In this document: piece by piece, positions 62,976-64,000 of the stretch
How the letters are laid out: each line of letters starts with the position of its first letter
Numbering within the stretch: position 1 is the first letter of the stretch
Source of the DNA: Paulinella micropora
Taxonomy: Eukaryota; Cercozoa; Imbricatea; Euglyphida
Direction of reading: 5' to 3'
Assembly: GCA_009731375.1 (NCBI GenBank)
Contig: BJOX01000193.1
Coordinates: forward strand, 102,409-166,408
Length of the DNA stretch: 64,000 nucleotides
Notes under the pieces: model-generated
Seen by the model: the letters and a program-made list of their open reading frames with translations, nothing else
Database searches by the model: none
Told to the model about the DNA's origin: nothing
Program-made: the position numbers and the translations under genes

Positions 62976-63660
62976 CTTATTCTCTTTCTGAGCATCCTCA
63001 GCCAAATACATCACCTGTATGTATGTATGTATGTGTATGTATGCATGCATGTATGCATGTATGTATGTATGTATGTATGCATGCATGCATGTATGTATGT
63101 ATGTATGTATGTATGTATTAGCATCCTCCGCCAAATACATCACCTGTATGTATGTGTATGTATGTGTATGTATGTATGTATGTATGCATGCATGCATGTA
63201 TGTATGTATGTATGTATGTATGTATGTATTCATTAGCATCAGCCAAATAGATCACCTGTATGCATGTATGTATGTATGTATGCATGTATGTATGCATGCA
63301 TGCATGCATGTATGTATGTATGTATGTATGTATGTATGTATGTATGTATGTATTTATGTATGTATGTATGTATGTATGTATGTATGTATGAGCATCCTCA
63401 GCCAAATAGATCACCTGTATGTATGTATGTATGTATGTATGTACGTTCGGACGTACGTAACGTACGTACGTACGTACGTAACGTACGTACGTACGTACGT
63501 ACGTATGTATGTACGTATGCATTCATGCATGCATGTATGTATGTATGTATGTACGTATGTATGTATCTATGTATGAACTTTTTGTATGTATGTATGTATG
63601 TATGTATGTATGTATGTATGTATGTATGACTTTCTCTGCGCGTTCCCGTGAAGTAGATAT
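62975..63660 (+). repeat. Minisatellite J: AGCATCC...GCCAAATA island plus TATG
   Basis: Four copies of an island AGCATCCTCAGCCAAATACA followed by TCACCTGTATG, near 62991, 63119, 63234 and 63391, separated by TATG tracts with TGCA and ACGT variants (ACGT block 63440-63510). Confidence 0.92.
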
Positions 63661-63661
63661 G

Positions 63662-63730
<69 letters not shown>

Positions 63731-63763
63731 GGTGTGTTTGTGTGTGTGTGTGTGTGTGTAAGG

Positions 63764-63838
<75 letters not shown>

Positions 63839-63878
63839 TAGATAGATAGATAGAAGATAGATAGATATATATATATAT

Positions 63879-63933
<55 letters not shown>

Positions 63934-63942
63934 AAGGGAAGT

Positions 63943-64000
<58 letters not shown>
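63660..64000 (+). repeat. TATG, TG, GA and GATA tracts to the window end
   Basis: TATG, TG, then long GA tracts with a GATA/TA block at 63836-63880. No gene. Confidence 0.95.

Overview
The window is eukaryotic, gene-poor, repeat-dominated DNA broken by seven runs of N. It contains four retroelement families: a two-ORF LINE, a Ty3/gypsy-type LTR element, two fused and decayed Ty1/copia-type elements, and two Penelope-like elements (PLEs). It also contains a MITE and tens of kilobases of microsatellite and minisatellite. I cannot name the host. The GIY-YIG-first (permuted) PLEs and the low-complexity landscape fit a protist, alga or invertebrate. No conserved host gene, tRNA or rRNA was recognised. 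Two short ORFs, at 1993-2100 (-) and 28330-28914 (+), are the only non-transposon coding candidates and both are weak.

Layout. 1-3313: gap, a diverged three-copy repeat and microsatellites. 3314-7943 (-): a LINE with ORF1 and ORF2 abutting exactly as TAA-ATG, flanked by two direct copies of a roughly 280-340 bp repeat. 8262-10942: microsatellites and gaps. 10942-11056: a fragment of the gypsy LTR. 11590-27372 (-): PLE copy 1, bounded by pseudo-LTRs and split by a complete gypsy element at 12038-22654 (+). That gypsy element has 237-bp TG...CA LTRs differing at about two positions, a CTTT target duplication, a primer-binding site, gag, and an in-frame pol behind a single UGA. 27373-29600: mostly non-coding, with one orphan ORF behind a TATA-like box. 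About 29600-38478 (-): two copia-type copies joined head to tail, both decayed. 38630-44366 (-): PLE copy 2, the better preserved one. 44369-44623: a MITE with TA duplications and near-perfect inverted ends. 44627-64000: single-copy scraps followed by about 18 kb of GATA, CATA, TATG, ATTAC and GA tracts, into which short unique islands are repeatedly embedded to form minisatellites.

How it works together. The PLE carries an N-terminal GIY-YIG nuclease, a CxC motif and a C-terminal reverse transcriptase, matching the published permuted (Chlamys/Naiad-type) PLE clade. It also has an upstream ORF1 that lies in the same frame and is separated from the nuclease-RT ORF only by stop codons. Three unrelated families here (gypsy gag/pol, PLE ORF1/ORF2, copia protease/integrase) have in-frame stops at domain boundaries followed by purine- and G-rich sequence. 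This suggests translational readthrough as a shared expression strategy, although decay cannot be excluded from the sequence alone.
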